From Riptortus pedestris (taxonomy: Eukaryota > Arthropoda > Insecta > Hemiptera > Alydidae): DNA of 64,000 bases. The DNA lies in the NCBI GenBank assembly GCA_019009955.1, contig CM032233.1, positions 124,312,001 through 124,376,000 on the forward strand. The letters run 5' to 3'. Shown here piece by piece: positions 20,910 to 31,899 of the stretch. The translations under genes and the position numbers were made by a program. The notes beneath the pieces were generated by a model, which had not been told where the DNA came from, ran no database searches, and saw only the letters and a program-made list of their open reading frames with translations. Positions within the stretch are counted from its first letter, which is position 1. Every line of letters starts with the position of its first letter.

Positions 20910-22314
20910 ACAAAAAAAGGTAAGCATATGAAGGAGTAAATATTGACATACATTTGAATCAATTTTTTCATTTGAGGTACCTGGTAGTTCATATTGAAAA
21001 GAAGTGTTGAGCAAATTTCTCTAAATAACAAAATAAACAACTTTTGTTATTTGCATATTTGCCGAAACCCCAATAGGAAATCACTATTTTTAATTTCAGG
21101 CCTCCCTTTTAACCCCCACTCCTGCCCGTCCCTAGAAATAGTTTGGCTTATTATAAGGAAGGCGTTAGTGCTTAATACACACACCGAATTTGGTTTAGTT
21201 CGGTTGAGTCTTTTGTGCCAAATAAAATTGTGTACTCCCGCTATAGTTTTTAGCGTATAACTTATTTATACTTCGGTATACGAAAAAAGTGTGTATTACA
21301 AAAGTTACTCTAAATAACAAAATAAACAACTTTTGTTATGTTCATATTTGCCGAAAATCCAATAGGAAACGAAATATCGCTATTTTTAATTTCAGGCCTC
21401 CCTTATAACCCCCACTCCTGCCCGTCCCTAGAAATGTTAGTATGGTTTGTTATAAGGAAGGCGTTAGTACTAATTCACATACCGAGTTTGGTTTAGTTCG
21501 GTTGAGTCTTTTGTGCCAAATAAAATTGTGGACTCCCACTATAGTTTTTAGCGTATAACTCATTTATACTTCCGTATACGGGAAAAGTGCATATAACAAA
21601 AGTTACTCTAAATTACAAAATAAACAACTTTTGTTATGTACATATTTGCTGAAAAAGCAATAGGAAACGAAATATCGCTATTTTTAATTTCAGGCCTCCC
21701 TTATAACCCCCACTCCTGTTCGTCTTAGAGAATATTAATATAGCCTAAAGTCTAAGTTGGGCTAGTAGTAATATACATACCAAGTTTCATAAAATTCGGT
21801 TCAGCCGTTTATGCGTGAAAAGGTAACAAACAAACAAACAAACAAATAAACAAACAGACACCAAAGAAACAAAATGCAGTTATGGTGTCTATGACATGTG
21901 AAACGAAAAGTTATCGTGAAATTTCGCGAAAAAAATCAATGTACAGACAGAGGTTACAATTTTATATATATATAGATATATATAAATGTACTAGTATATA
22001 GGAATAACATAATTTTTTTATTTAAACCATTTTAAATTGTTGTCTTTATTACTAGTATAATGTTTATTTATGTTAGTTTATGTCTTATGTTTATTAATTG
22101 TCTTTATTACTAGTATTTAATGATTATTTGTTGTATTTAATTTTTTTATTGCCATTAGGCACTGACCTCGCGAGGGTTATTTGTTGTATTTAATATTTTA
22201 TTTGTTGTTTCAGTTTTTGTTATTTTTCTATAACTTTGTTTTCATTTTACATTGTGAAACTTTGAGCCAAATCGCCAAGATGCGGGTGCTCCTGTATAAA
22301 TAAATAAAAAAAAA
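20910..22314 (+). mobile_element. Composite poly(A) retroposon carrying MOD, inserted with a 10-bp duplication
   Basis: The insertion is bounded by AGTTTACTGT and ends on the plus strand with 'gatgcgggtgctcctgtata' 'aataaataaaaaaaaaa', a retroposon-like 3' tail. Its first ~1.05 kb is a MOD copy. The last ~320 bp ('cattaggcactgacctcgcg' region) looks like a non-LTR 3' UTR. Either MOD was already inside the retroposon, or it was copied with it. Confidence 0.75.
20975..21990 (+). repeat. MOD modular repeat, copy 3, with three ~297-bp modules
   Basis: The string 'aacccccactcctg' recurs at about 21111, 21407 and 21705, and each instance is preceded by 'gaaa..gaaatatcgctatttttaattt' and 'aacaacttttgttat'. 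The copy ends with a (CAAA)n run (about 21828-21860) and 'gttacaattttatatatata'. No coding frame exceeds chance. Confidence 0.8.
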
Positions 22315-22324
22315 AGTTTACTGT

Positions 22325-22735
22325 TCAGGGTTTCATTCCACATTTGTTGCCAATTTTTATCAATTTCTTCTTTGAGTGGTTGATAGAGTTCTGCAGAAGT
22401 AATTGTTGTTGGGGTGATGGAGTCGTGTTGGTGGGCTTCTTTGGCAGCTAAATCTGCTTTTTCATTTCCATCTATTCCCACGTGGCTTGGAATCCACTTG
22501 AAGTAGACGACCCTTTTTAACTCTCGGAGCATTTGTATATGATTATGTATTTCTTGTACTATTGTATTGTTTTTTAAATACATCTTTAATACACAATAGG
22601 GCACTCAACGAGTCGGAATCAGGAATTTTTCTTGAGTCGAGTGTTTGCAAATACAGTGGTATAATGCGAACTGAATTGTGAATAGTTTGGCCGAATAGAT
22701 GCTGGTTAATTTATTGAGTTTGAATTTTTGACATA
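22325..22735 (-). pseudogene. RNase H domain of a jockey/I-type ORF2
   Basis: The block reads IPDSDSLSALLCIKDVF (the DS.SAL Asp motif), and after a frameshift near 22580 YLKNNTIVQEIHNHIQMLRE, VVYFKWIPSHVGIDGNEKAD and LAAKEAH. W-I-P-S-H-V-G-I-x-G-N-E-x-A-D is the diagnostic RNase H motif with the catalytic His and Asp. The domain degrades the RNA strand during reverse transcription. It is broken by the frameshift and by the insertion downstream. Confidence 0.88.
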
Positions 22736-22739
22736 GAGA

Positions 22740-23230
22740 GAGAGATTTTAACGTGCCTCATTATCGTCGTCTGGTATGTAGGGTAAATGGACATTTGAAG
22801 AAATTCGTCGTGAAGAATAGTGTGAAATGTCAAAGGTGGATTGGGCAGGCACAGTTGGGCGGATAAACCATCTGCCCGGATTGTAAGTAGGAATTATAAA
22901 TGCTCAAACCCCGGCTCCGTTTGCAAGTCATGAGGTCATGTCACAATTAAACAAATCAGTTCGCATCATTATTTATTCATCGGCCCAAATTGAATATATT
23001 AACGATTTAGTTAAGTGTCCGGAACAAATGGATACTGATAGGGAATTATCAAAGCTTCTGGCATTAATTGAATTCAGGCTAGTAATAATCAATCCGGATC
23101 AGCACATTGTACTTAGCAGATTTATCACCTCACGAATGACGTCACCTCACCGTAATTCTAATAATATACTCGTATATGATGTCATCGCTACATTCTATCA
23201 TGTATAAGCATATTTCTATCTCGGGAAAAC
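22740..23230. other. Degraded HLE fragments
   Basis: 'ctcattatcgtcgtctggta' and 'aaatggacatttgaagaaat' (22757-22804) echo the HLE left end on the minus strand. Near 23113 'tagcagatttatc' and near 23236 'ctattgaggttcta' echo it on the plus strand. No gene is seen. Confidence 0.45.
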
Positions 23231-23294
23231 ATCTATTGAGGTTCTAATTCTCATATAAATATTTTATTTTACCATAAAGAGAAAGTAGAAGTTG

Positions 23295-24060
23295 ATACCA
23301 GTGAATATAAAATTATTTCGGAATGGCAAACAATTGCATGCGGAGTTCCCCAAGGTATTAGGTTTGTATTAGGCCCATTACTATTTTTTTTTTTTTAATA
23401 TTTATTCGTTTATTTGCAACAACATAATTAAATATTACAAGCAAATGATATGTTAGAAAAAAGTGACTTGACTATTGACTTGAGGTGGGAAGTTGTCCAT
23501 TGACAATACCCACAATGGAGGGAACAATGGGTTGTTTATGGAGTTAAACTGAAACACTACACGAGAAGACCTCTTGGCCACTTACGCTTCAGACGCCGTC
23601 TTGGGTTTTCTGGAATATGGGTAGATGAAAGTGATTCGACTAAAGGATTTGGATGTGCGGGAAGGAGAGAGTGGAATTTTTTGATATCGGGATTTGGCGA
23701 GGGTATGGACAAAAGGAATGTTGAGGTCATTATGGAGAGTTAAATTGGATACGTAAAATGGGGAATCTGTAATTTTGCGGAGTATTCTGGATTGGAGGGT
23801 TTGGATTTTGTAGGAATTTGAAGGTTTGGTAGAACCCCAAAGTTCAAGTCCGTACGTCCATATTGGTCGGAGTACAGTCGTCTAAATCAGTCGTTTGTTG
23901 TGTAGTGATAGTTTAGATCTGTTGTCAAGCAGTCTAAGTAGAAGTCTGTACCGTCGACTCACTTCTTGTCTTTTTAATGTGATGTGGGGATTACTATTTT
24001 AAATTTATATAAACGACCTCCCAGCTAACCTTAAACCAACAAAATCTACTATTATACTGA
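23295..24060 (+). pseudogene. Reverse transcriptase motif-B fragment
   Basis: Only about 60 codons are recognisable: SEWQTIACGVPQG (23318-23357) on one side and YINDLPANLKPTKSTIIL (24009-24060) on the other. The QG of motif B is intact, but 'iRF' interrupts the usual S-V-L-G-P. The motif C region (expected after 'STIIL') is lost: the expected F/YADD position reads ILRIPV followed by stops. The 602-bp insertion also splits it, so it is non-functional. Confidence 0.75.
23377..24000 (-). mobile_element. Jockey-like insertion, 5'-truncated, 11-bp target duplication
   Basis: The insert is 23388-23989 (602 bp), minus strand, with its poly(A) tail as the T-run at 23385-23396. ATTACTATTTT is duplicated at 23377-23387 and 23990-24000. 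The body matches the 53.4-kb copy inverted ('gaggtgggaagttgtccatt', 'gaaccccaaagttcaagtcc', 'ctttttaatgtgatgtgggg'). It carries the ORF2 C-terminus with several mutations. Confidence 0.9.
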
Positions 24061-24110
24061 GGATACCAGTATAGTTATAAAAGGTACAGGACCCAGAATA
24101 ATTGAAACAA

Positions 24111-24360
24111 GATGACTCCGTTATTATTAAATCATTATCTGTTTGGCCAACGGCCATGAACTAATAAACTAGCTATGAACGTGTCGAAAACAAATATTCT
24201 AGATTTCAGTAAGCATTGTTCACAATCTTCCGGACTGATATCAATTAATTATGAGTAGATCTTCTACCAGTCCTCAAGATAACGTTTATAGGAATAACTG
24301 TGGACAAACGCTTAAACAGGTTCAATCATTTTGAAGGATTAAGTAAGAAACTAAAATCGC
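24111..24360. other. Unassigned sequence
   Basis: It may be further decayed ORF2 sequence of the host retrotransposon, but no motif can be recognised. Confidence 0.25.
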
Positions 24361-24363
24361 TTT

Positions 24364-25115
24364 TAGCAGTTTTTCCTTAGGGCGAATCAGCTATTGAGGT
24401 TGTACTCGTTATGGGATTTTCAAATCATTCTCCAAATGTACATCGATCCTACCTAGGAGAAGACGACAATGAGGTCCGTACAAAACTATATATATATATA
24501 ATTTACATTTAACTTCTACTTACGGATTAGATAAAAAAAAAAAGTCCGTCACTCAGTGGCAGCATAATCCAAATAGATTACCCATGTGAAATTTAATGGC
24601 TAAATGTGAATATTTTTACACTTAACACCTCCGTGAATACTAAATGAAAAATACAAATGACAATGAGAAATCATTCAGTCAATCAACAATTTAATAACCT
24701 TCACAACGGGAAGCGTCTGAATTGTAAACAAACAGAGATGAGAGATCGATCTATTATTGAAAAACTATTACTGAGATATATCTGAAAAGAATATATTAAC
24801 TTGAAACCTATTTACTATATCTAGTGCTGTAGTTTATAATGAACCAGAATAGTTTTTATCTGAATCACTTTTAGTAATGCAAAAATTATTTGCAATTGGA
24901 AACAATATTTGGTATTTCAGCTTGAAATAAGATTTTTCATGATTTGTTGACTTATTTATAACGTGCGACTACTAAGAAGGGGGGGGGGGGTTATTGAAAA
25001 TTAAAAAATGCTAATATCTCAGTTAAAACTTGAGACAGAGAAAGAACGTATATGGCATTATTTATTGGTACTTCAATTTTCTATAAGATAGGTTATGTAC
25101 AATTTTTTGATCCAT
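24364..25115. repeat. Inverted pair of HLE segments (left end plus, right end minus)
   Basis: 24364-24500 is a plus-strand left end ('gcgaatcagctattgaggtt') up to the TA core. 24541-25115 is a minus-strand copy starting GTCCGTCACTCAGTGGCAGC and running through the interior with a G-run (24979-24990) to 'acaattttttgatcc'. The two halves face each other. Confidence 0.7.
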
Positions 25116-26020
25116 TGATTGCGGTTGATAAGTTTGTTTGGGTAATTGTTGTGTCTAAGTATGTTTTTTACTAATTTTATGTTTCCTTTGTGGTACGTTG
25201 GGTCGCTCAGTTTGAGAATAATAATACTGTAGAAACATAATAGAATAATAATACTGTAGATACATAATAGAATAATAATACTGTAGGTACATAATAGAAT
25301 AATAATAATAATAATAATGCAACATAAGAATAGCTTTAATATAGGCATAACAATGATTTTAGTAACACACAGGAATGGTTGTTATAACATAATAAATATA
25401 AGAATAAAAATAGCAACCTAAATACAACATAGGAATAACTTTAACATAACACAACAATAATTATAATTTAAAATAACATGACAATGATTGTAATAGTGCA
25501 TAGCAATAATTATTGTAAAATAATATAAGTTGCAATAACATAGTGGTAAGTGACAATAACATAGATTTAACAAAACATAGCAATAATTAAAATAGTGCAT
25601 AGCAATAGCCATTGTAAAATAATATAAGAACCACAGTACAACAATTATAATATAGTTTAACAAACAAATACACCATACTATAAATATATAAAACATACAA
25701 AAGGCTGTGACCCTGCTATGTAAACAAAACAAGGTAGGTTACTATAACCCTAGTCATAGTGCAATAAGAATGTATAATAGTCTATAAATATATTTAGTCT
25801 TGGTAAGTAATAATAAGGAAAAAACACCCTTTTATAACAATGTATAACAACAATGTGCAATATTATTATGTAGTACATGTAATTTTTACAGCCCTGAGGA
25901 AGAGAAAATAAAGATTCTCGAAATATCGGCATAAACTAAGATTCATTTCACCAACATTGGCCAAAACTCCGAAAAGAACAACACACCACATATAAATACA
26001 ACCTGGTCGAAAACATCAGC

Positions 26021-26035
<15 letters not shown>
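25116..26035. repeat. Unclassified repeat R5, copy 1, with a short tandem block
   Basis: Within it a ~27-bp unit 'aataataatactgtaggtac' repeats about four times (25207-25310). The stretch 25860-26030 is the inverted homologue of 48545-48760 ('ccaacattggccaaaactcc', 'cagccctgaggaagag', 'tctcgaaatatcggc'). It lies between HLE segments and runs into an HLE TA core. No protein motif is seen. Confidence 0.6.
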
Positions 26036-26103
<68 letters not shown>

Positions 26104-26220
26104 GTTTTGAACGGACTTTCATCTACCGGGTAGGATTGATGGACATTTCTGAAAATGTTTCGAAAATCGCGTCATGAGCATGTCGTCAATAGCTGAAATC
26201 TGCTAATAGATGGTGAGACG
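26028..26220 (-). repeat. HLE left end with TA core
   Basis: A (TA)n run to 26091 and CACACACA precede 'gttttgaacggactttcatc', 'taggattgatggacatttct' and 'gtcaatagctgaaatctgct'. The TTAA palindrome is deleted. Confidence 0.7.
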
Positions 26221-26246
26221 AGATATCCAGTGTATCATACCAGCAC

Positions 26247-26290
26247 GTGGGAAATCTGCTTAGTTTACGCAGCCCATGCGTGAGGGACTC
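26247..26290 (+). repeat. HLE right end
   Basis: GGGAAATCTGCTTAGTTTAC, then CGCAGCCCATGCG (one mismatch in the hairpin) and TGAGGGACT. Confidence 0.8.
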
Positions 26291-26294
26291 CTTT

Positions 26295-26780
26295 GCGCAC
26301 TATTCCGACAGAATGTGGGGATAAGGTGGTGAGGAAAGGGGGCTTTCTATTTATAACTGTGTAGGCAGATCTTGAGGGAAGTTTATTGTTGAGGGAAGAT
26401 CTAATTGAAACTCTATACCTATTCTATGAGTAGGCGGGATCTTGTTTCGAGGCCAACTTTTAGAAGGCTGTTTTGTTGGACTTGTGAGAGTGAACCTGAG
26501 TAAGACCATTATTATGCTCGAGGGCTGTGACAACTAATATCATTCCAGTCCAAATACAGATCGCATATCTAATATTAAAGCCATTCAAGTAGGGAGTAAT
26601 AGACTGCATCCACATCTACAGCAGAAAACGGCAAACATTAATATCAAATTCTAATATCCACTTCTCTCCGAGTTAGAAACTCGTGTTAACAAGAATTGAA
26701 ATTTATGCTGGACACGATCTATACGTTTTCAGTGAGAATCACTCGAGTTTGAGTGGGAGATTAGAGAAGGCTGAAAACGA
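26295..26780. other. Unassigned sequence
   Basis: No recognised repeat or coding block. Confidence 0.3.
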
Positions 26781-26785
26781 AAAAT

Positions 26786-27060
26786 TTCTGTCACGCAGGG
26801 GCTGCGTGAACTAAGCAGAATTCCTACGTGCTGGTATAACACATTTGTGAACCTAGCTCACCAAGTATTCTCTGATTATATTTTAAAAATCTATTATTAT
26901 AAAGAGGGTGGGGATTACTGAAGGTAGAAAACAAGAAAGTAAGAATAACTCGCTTAATTCTCCAGTTAGCAAAAATGCATAGAGAAACAATTGAAGAAAA
27001 TCTAAAGTTTGCCAAGATGGCTCCTATTTTTACGATTAACATTTAAACACGTTTTCAATA
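26786..27060 (-). repeat. HLE right end and interior
   Basis: TCTGTCACGCAGGGGCTGCG with TGAACTAAGCAGAATTCC, then 'gaaggtagaaaacaag'. It is cut short and followed by an M1 arm fragment (27165-27240: 'ggttacgaggttgaatactg'). Confidence 0.65.
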
Positions 27061-27254
27061 AAATGTGCCCTTTTCTGAAATCAAGGTTTGTGCATTTTAC
27101 GGCCAAACCGAAAAATTCACCAATACAAAATCGTTTTAGAATTTAATTTTCTACAAGAATCAGAAGTACTGGAGAAGGTTACGAGGTTGAATACTGACTG
27201 AAAAAAATCCTTGAGGGTTCCCAATTATGGCCACCAAGTCTCAGCCTTGTATTA

Positions 27255-27697
27255 AAAAAGTCCGTCACGCAGGGGCAGCGTAAACTAAGCAGATTTCCCA
27301 CGTGGAGTTATACAATAGAGAAATTTCACGAGAATCAAGCCAGTCTAGGAAACGGGCGAACTAGCTTTTGGCGGGAAAGTAACTCTCGTCCGTTAGCCGG
27401 CCAGATTTAATAAAAATGCAAATATCTCAGTTAATATTCACGATCGAGAAAAAATGTATATAACAATATTTATAGTAAATTTAATTTTCAATAAGATTGA
27501 TTCTGTACAATTTTTCCATCCGACGTATAGTAATGGAGAAATTTGGAATTTTCGAAAATCCTCCCCTCTAAACCCCCCTCCTTCCACTGGTCTGATTTCA
27601 GCCGTTAACGAACCTGATCTTTCTATTTACATAAAACGACTAAATATCGAGTTTGGTAACGATTAAACAAAAATTGCGAACGCTAGAGCAGTGACAG

Positions 27698-27768
<71 letters not shown>

Positions 27769-29935
27769 CTAGCAAAGGTACCCGGCTTCGCCCGGGACTC
27801 CATCTGAGGCGGAATGAAGATGTAGAGATGTGAGCTATTTTTGGCAAGGCTTTACTTTCCACAATTTTTTTTATTTCCCTGTCCCAGTGTTTAGAATATA
27901 TACCCGTCTTTACTGTGGATTTGTTAATAATAAAATTATTTGTTATTTAAGACTTCACTGTCCTCAATAGTTTTTATATTCCCGTCCTCTGTGTATGTAG
28001 TTTTTTTTTATAAAGTGATGGACCATATAATTCATAATCCTAGAATGTATTCTATCTTCCAAACCATGTATGAATAAGTTTCTTTCCCTTCATGCGTACA
28101 ATGTCCACGGTGACAGCTGTTTTAGGTACGTCATAGCCTCTATTAAAACATCTTTCATAAGTCTCGATTGTAACCGTGTATTCATATTGGTTTTCAGTAA
28201 AGTAAATCATAATACATTAACGAGCAGAGTAATAATACCAGAATACTGAGTGCACCTCCCTAGCGTTTATTCTAGTAAATTATTTATTTATGATAATTAA
28301 GAAATTCACATTCCTGAGAATAATAATACATTGCTATAAGCATCAATTAACATGTAAACTTAGACCAATATGAGGTCGGAAGGGAAGCGGCAGAACTGAT
28401 AGGACAAAGGAAGTAGCTCTACACTTACATAGGCTCAGTGCTGCCAACCTGCAATGCATTTTGGATAGCTATCCTCTAATACATTCAAATATATTAAAAA
28501 TCATATTACATTATCTTCACAATTCTAAAACTGGTTCAAATATTTTTCACGTTTTAATTAAATAATGTATTAAATACACTTAGAGAAGGGTGGGGGCAGT
28601 ATACCTTATTTGGTGCAAACTGTTACTGGCGTTAAAAAATAACATAGTTTTGAATTATTAAGGATAAAATTCTAACATGGATTTGAATTAACTTATCCAG
28701 GTGAGATACCTGGGTAGTTCATATTGGAATGTATTGTTGAGCATATCAATATTTCTAAGCAAATTACTTGCTTCATACCTTATTTTACAAAAAAAATAAT
28801 TATAAAACAAAATTTACACTAATTAAAAAAGTAAACAACTTATGTTATGTGCACAATTGCCAAAAACCAAATAGACGATGAAATATCGCGAATTTTTATT
28901 TCAGGCCTCCCGCATAACCCCCATTCCCCCTGGAACCTAAAATTTTTAGTATAGCTTATAATCATGGAAGAATTAATGCTAATTTACATACCGAGTGTTG
29001 TTAAGTTCGGTTCTACCGCTAGTGCCCAATAAAATAGTTGCCCCCGCTTTAGTTTTTAGCGTATATCTCGTTTATACTTTGTTATAAAAGAAAAGTGTAT
29101 ATAACAAAAGTTACTCTAAATAACAAAATAAACAACTTTTGTTATGTGCATATTTGCTGAAAAAGCAATAGGAAACGAAATATCGCTATTTTTAATTTCT
29201 GGCATCCCTCATAACCCCCACTCTTGACCGTCCCTAGAAATGTTGGTATGGCTTGTTATAATGAAAGCGTTAGTGCTATTACATATGCCGAGTTTTATTT
29301 ATTTCGGTTGGATCTTTTGTCCCAAATAAAATTGTTCACTTCCGCTATAGGTTTTAGCGTATATCTCGTTTATAATTCGGTATACGAAAAAAGTGTATAT
29401 AACAAAAGTTACTCTAAATAACAAAATAAACAACTTTTGTTATGTTCATATTTGCCGAAAAACTAATAGGAAACGAAATATCGCTATTTTTAATTTCTGG
29501 CTTTCCTTATAACCCCCACTCCTGTTCGTCTCAGAGAATTTTAATATAGCCTAAAGTCTAAGTTGGGTTAGTAGTAATATACATACCAAGTTTCATAAAA
29601 TTCGGTTCAGCCGTTTATGCGTGAAAAGGTAACAAACAAACAAACAAATAAACAAACAAACAAACAGACACCAAAGAAACAAAATGCAGTTATGGTGTCT
29701 ATGGCATGTGAAACGAAAAGTTATCGTGAAATTTCGCGAAAAAAATCAATGTACAGACAGAGGTTACAATTTTATATATATATAGATATATATACATGTT
29801 TTGAAACCGGATTTCAACACATTTCTTCATCCTACTAGGTACGGATCGATGGACATTTGTAAGAAATATTTTCGATAATTCCGTTATAGAGGCACAACCT
29901 AAATTAGCCTGATTTCCCTTAAGGGAAATCTGCTA
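27255..29935 (-). mobile_element. HLE copy (short subfamily) split by a 2-kb MOD insertion in its TA core
   Basis: Right end and interior: 27255-27770, with a perfect GTCCGTCACGCAGGGGCAGC terminus, 'aactctcgtccgttagccgg' and C-runs. Left end: about 29800-29935, with 'catcctactaggtacggatc', 'gatggacatttgtaagaa' and the palindrome TTTCCCTTAAGGGAAATCTG. MOD copy 4 fills the gap. Without it the two halves add up to about 650 bp, the usual short-subfamily size. Confidence 0.8.
27769..29800 (+). repeat. MOD modular repeat, copy 4, most complete
   Basis: It starts ACTAGCAAAGGTACCCGGCT followed by TCGCCCGGGACTCC (hairpin CCCGG / CCGGG). It passes through ~900 bp of unique AT-rich sequence, then modules with 'acccccattccccctg' (28915), 'acccccactcttg' (29213) and 'acccccactcctg' (29512), about 298 bp apart. 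It ends with (CAAA)n (29634-29664), 'acagacagaggttacaattt' and TA repeats. There is no open frame of note. Confidence 0.8.
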
Positions 29936-29944
29936 ATAATTAGA

Positions 29945-30550
29945 GATTTTAAGGGGGGTGGCACGGTGGATGTTGGGACACCCATGCCATATATCTATAG
30001 CAAGCACGTTCGTTACATATTAACAATAAACTCAATAAAATATAAAAAGAACAAAAGAATCTGCTCACCGTTGGAATATTTGGTAATTAGCTAAAATCTA
30101 CCGGAGGGGGTGACCGCCATGTCACCAGTTGGAAGGGCAGCTTTCCTGTTCTCACTATTTTTCTTAGGGAATACATAATTTAAAAAAACATAGTAAACGA
30201 ACCAAAAAATCGTGAGTTATAATTTTTTCTTAATCGAAGTCTTTGCATAAGCGGGGGGGGGGGCGAGTCTGCCAACCTTTCCACTCTAGTCAAATGAAAA
30301 CGAAGCTTCACTGATTTGGAATACTCTTGTCAAGGCCTGACTAAAGGGATCCCTTTTTTGGGGGAAAGAAATCAATTAGGAAATATCACTGATCTAAGAC
30401 TCATGGGGCACCTATATTAAATGGTAAGTAGAAAAATGAGCTCATAGTCTATATGAGAGCCTATTCCAAACTGTTTTTATATATTTTTTATTAATGTCTC
30501 TAACATTAAAATTTTTTGAGAGATTGGAACAATAAAAATTAACTTGAAGT
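29945..30550. other. M1 end fragment, then unassigned sequence
   Basis: 'aaggggggtggcacggtgga' and 'tgttgggacacccatg' (29951-29985) match an M1 terminus. The rest shows nothing recognisable apart from a G-run (30252-30262). Confidence 0.4.
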
Positions 30551-30555
30551 CATTT

Positions 30556-31386
30556 TAGCAGATTTCCTCTAACTGGAAATCAGCTATTGAGGTCGTACTC
30601 ATTATTCGATTTTCGAAATTATTCTTCCAATTTCCATCGATCCTACCTAGGAGATGACGAAAATGAGGTCCATTCAAAAATTGTGATATTATAAATATAT
30701 CTTATATCTATAAAAAACAAAATATATATAAAAAAATATATATATTTGTCTGTTACCCCTTTAGCGGTTGCATTTATTGTTTGATTGTTTCCAAATTCGA
30801 TATTAAGTTGTTTTATGCAAATTGTTTTATTCATTTATTCTGCATCTTGTATATTAACCGAGATCTTTGCATTTTTCAGTAATCAGTCTTCAGCAAACCC
30901 CCACTTCTACTCATATTACATAAAAAATACTCGGCTACGAAATAAACCACATTATTCGAAGCTTAAATACCAAATATTGTTTTCAAGAGACCTTTATTAT
31001 ACGAGGTACGTGCAAATATGTTCTGCCCCTCCCCCACCGTCATTGGTTTTTGGGCTACTTAAATTTGATGGATTGTGATAAATATAATACTGCTACAATA
31101 GTAAAATACCGTAATACCTCAATAGTAAATATATAAAAAAAAAAAAACGAACTATATGCAGGAAATATATTTCATTAAATTGTTTTTCTTTCGGTGAGAA
31201 TTTGGCAGAACTGTAAATTTACATTTCAGGCGCTTCCCGTTGGGAGGTTTTCATTATCATTTGTATTTATTCCTTAATATACACGTCAGAGTTTTTTCTA
31301 ACCGAGTAATGTAGATTTGTCTATTTTAGAACTACACGATGGAAAACATCTTAGTATATACGACAGCCCCTTTAGCGTGACGGACT
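30556..31386 (+). mobile_element. HLE copy, long subfamily with internal deletion
   Basis: Left end TAGCAGATTTCCTCTAACTG plus 'gctattgaggtcgtactc', then a short TA core and the interior 'gtattaaccgagatctttgc', 'cccctcccccaccg' and 'attgtttttctttcgg'. The right end is eroded (ACAGCCCCTTTAGCGTGACG). The G-run segment between core and interior is missing, giving ~830 bp. Confidence 0.72.
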
Positions 31387-31819
31387 TTATACCTCTAGCT
31401 CTAGGTCAGAAGTCGGGCAGTCAGACATTTAGCTAGTGGCTAATTATGCTAACGCTTAAATGTTTTCTATTTTTTCCTAACATTTGAATGAAACCATTTG
31501 TTATCTCAATATTTGAAACATAGAATATTACGGGATAGAAAGAATAATAAAAGTATTTAAATGAACACTTTTATGTTATTTCTTAGCAGTATATTTAATA
31601 AATAAATTTATATCATTCACAAAACATTATATCTAAAATTTGTGAAAAAAGTAAGTATTTATCATTAAATAATATGATGAAATTGAACATTAAATTTAAT
31701 GTCCCCATTAAACCAATAACATTGATTGAAACGTACCATATTTGATAACTAGATATTGAACTTCAACTTAACTTAAACCAAAATATTGACAAAACACTTT
31801 GTTAACTTTTTTTGTTTAT

Positions 31820-31897
31820 TATTATTTACGTCAATTTATGCTACATGGCTAATCGGGACGGGTTATCTACAGGTTTACCATCTTTTTCTAGGTAAGG
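31820..31897 (-). repeat. SINE S1 3' fragment
   Basis: 'tttatgctacatggctaatc' and 'gacgggttatctacaggttt' match the S1 tail inverted. Confidence 0.65.
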
Positions 31898-31899
31898 GG

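Larger units (their letters stand above)
20524..22735 (-). mobile_element. Non-LTR retrotransposon 3' part with RNase H, split by a 1.4-kb insertion
   Basis: The host element reads on the minus strand from about 22735 through RNase H to 22325, then resumes at 20909 and ends near 20524. The break lies within a codon string: ...NETLNSKL before the insertion and SKLKPIKTSIRPW after it. AGTTTACTGT is duplicated at 20900-20909 and 22315-22324, which accounts for the repeated SKL. Confidence 0.85.
23270..24110 (+). mobile_element. Second non-LTR retrotransposon fragment, interrupted by a jockey-like insertion
   Basis: Left of the insertion the plus strand reads WQTIACGVPQGIRFVLGPLL. Right of it the frame continues as LIYINDLPANLKPTKST. 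The order CGVPQG ... LGPLL(F) ... IYINDLP is RT motif B of jockey/I-type elements. It differs from the inserted family. Confidence 0.8.

Noticed and set aside
22242..22324. C-terminal end of the RNase H frame (residues after NSKL)
   Set aside because: These codons come from the A-rich tail of the inserted retroposon, not from the RNase H element.
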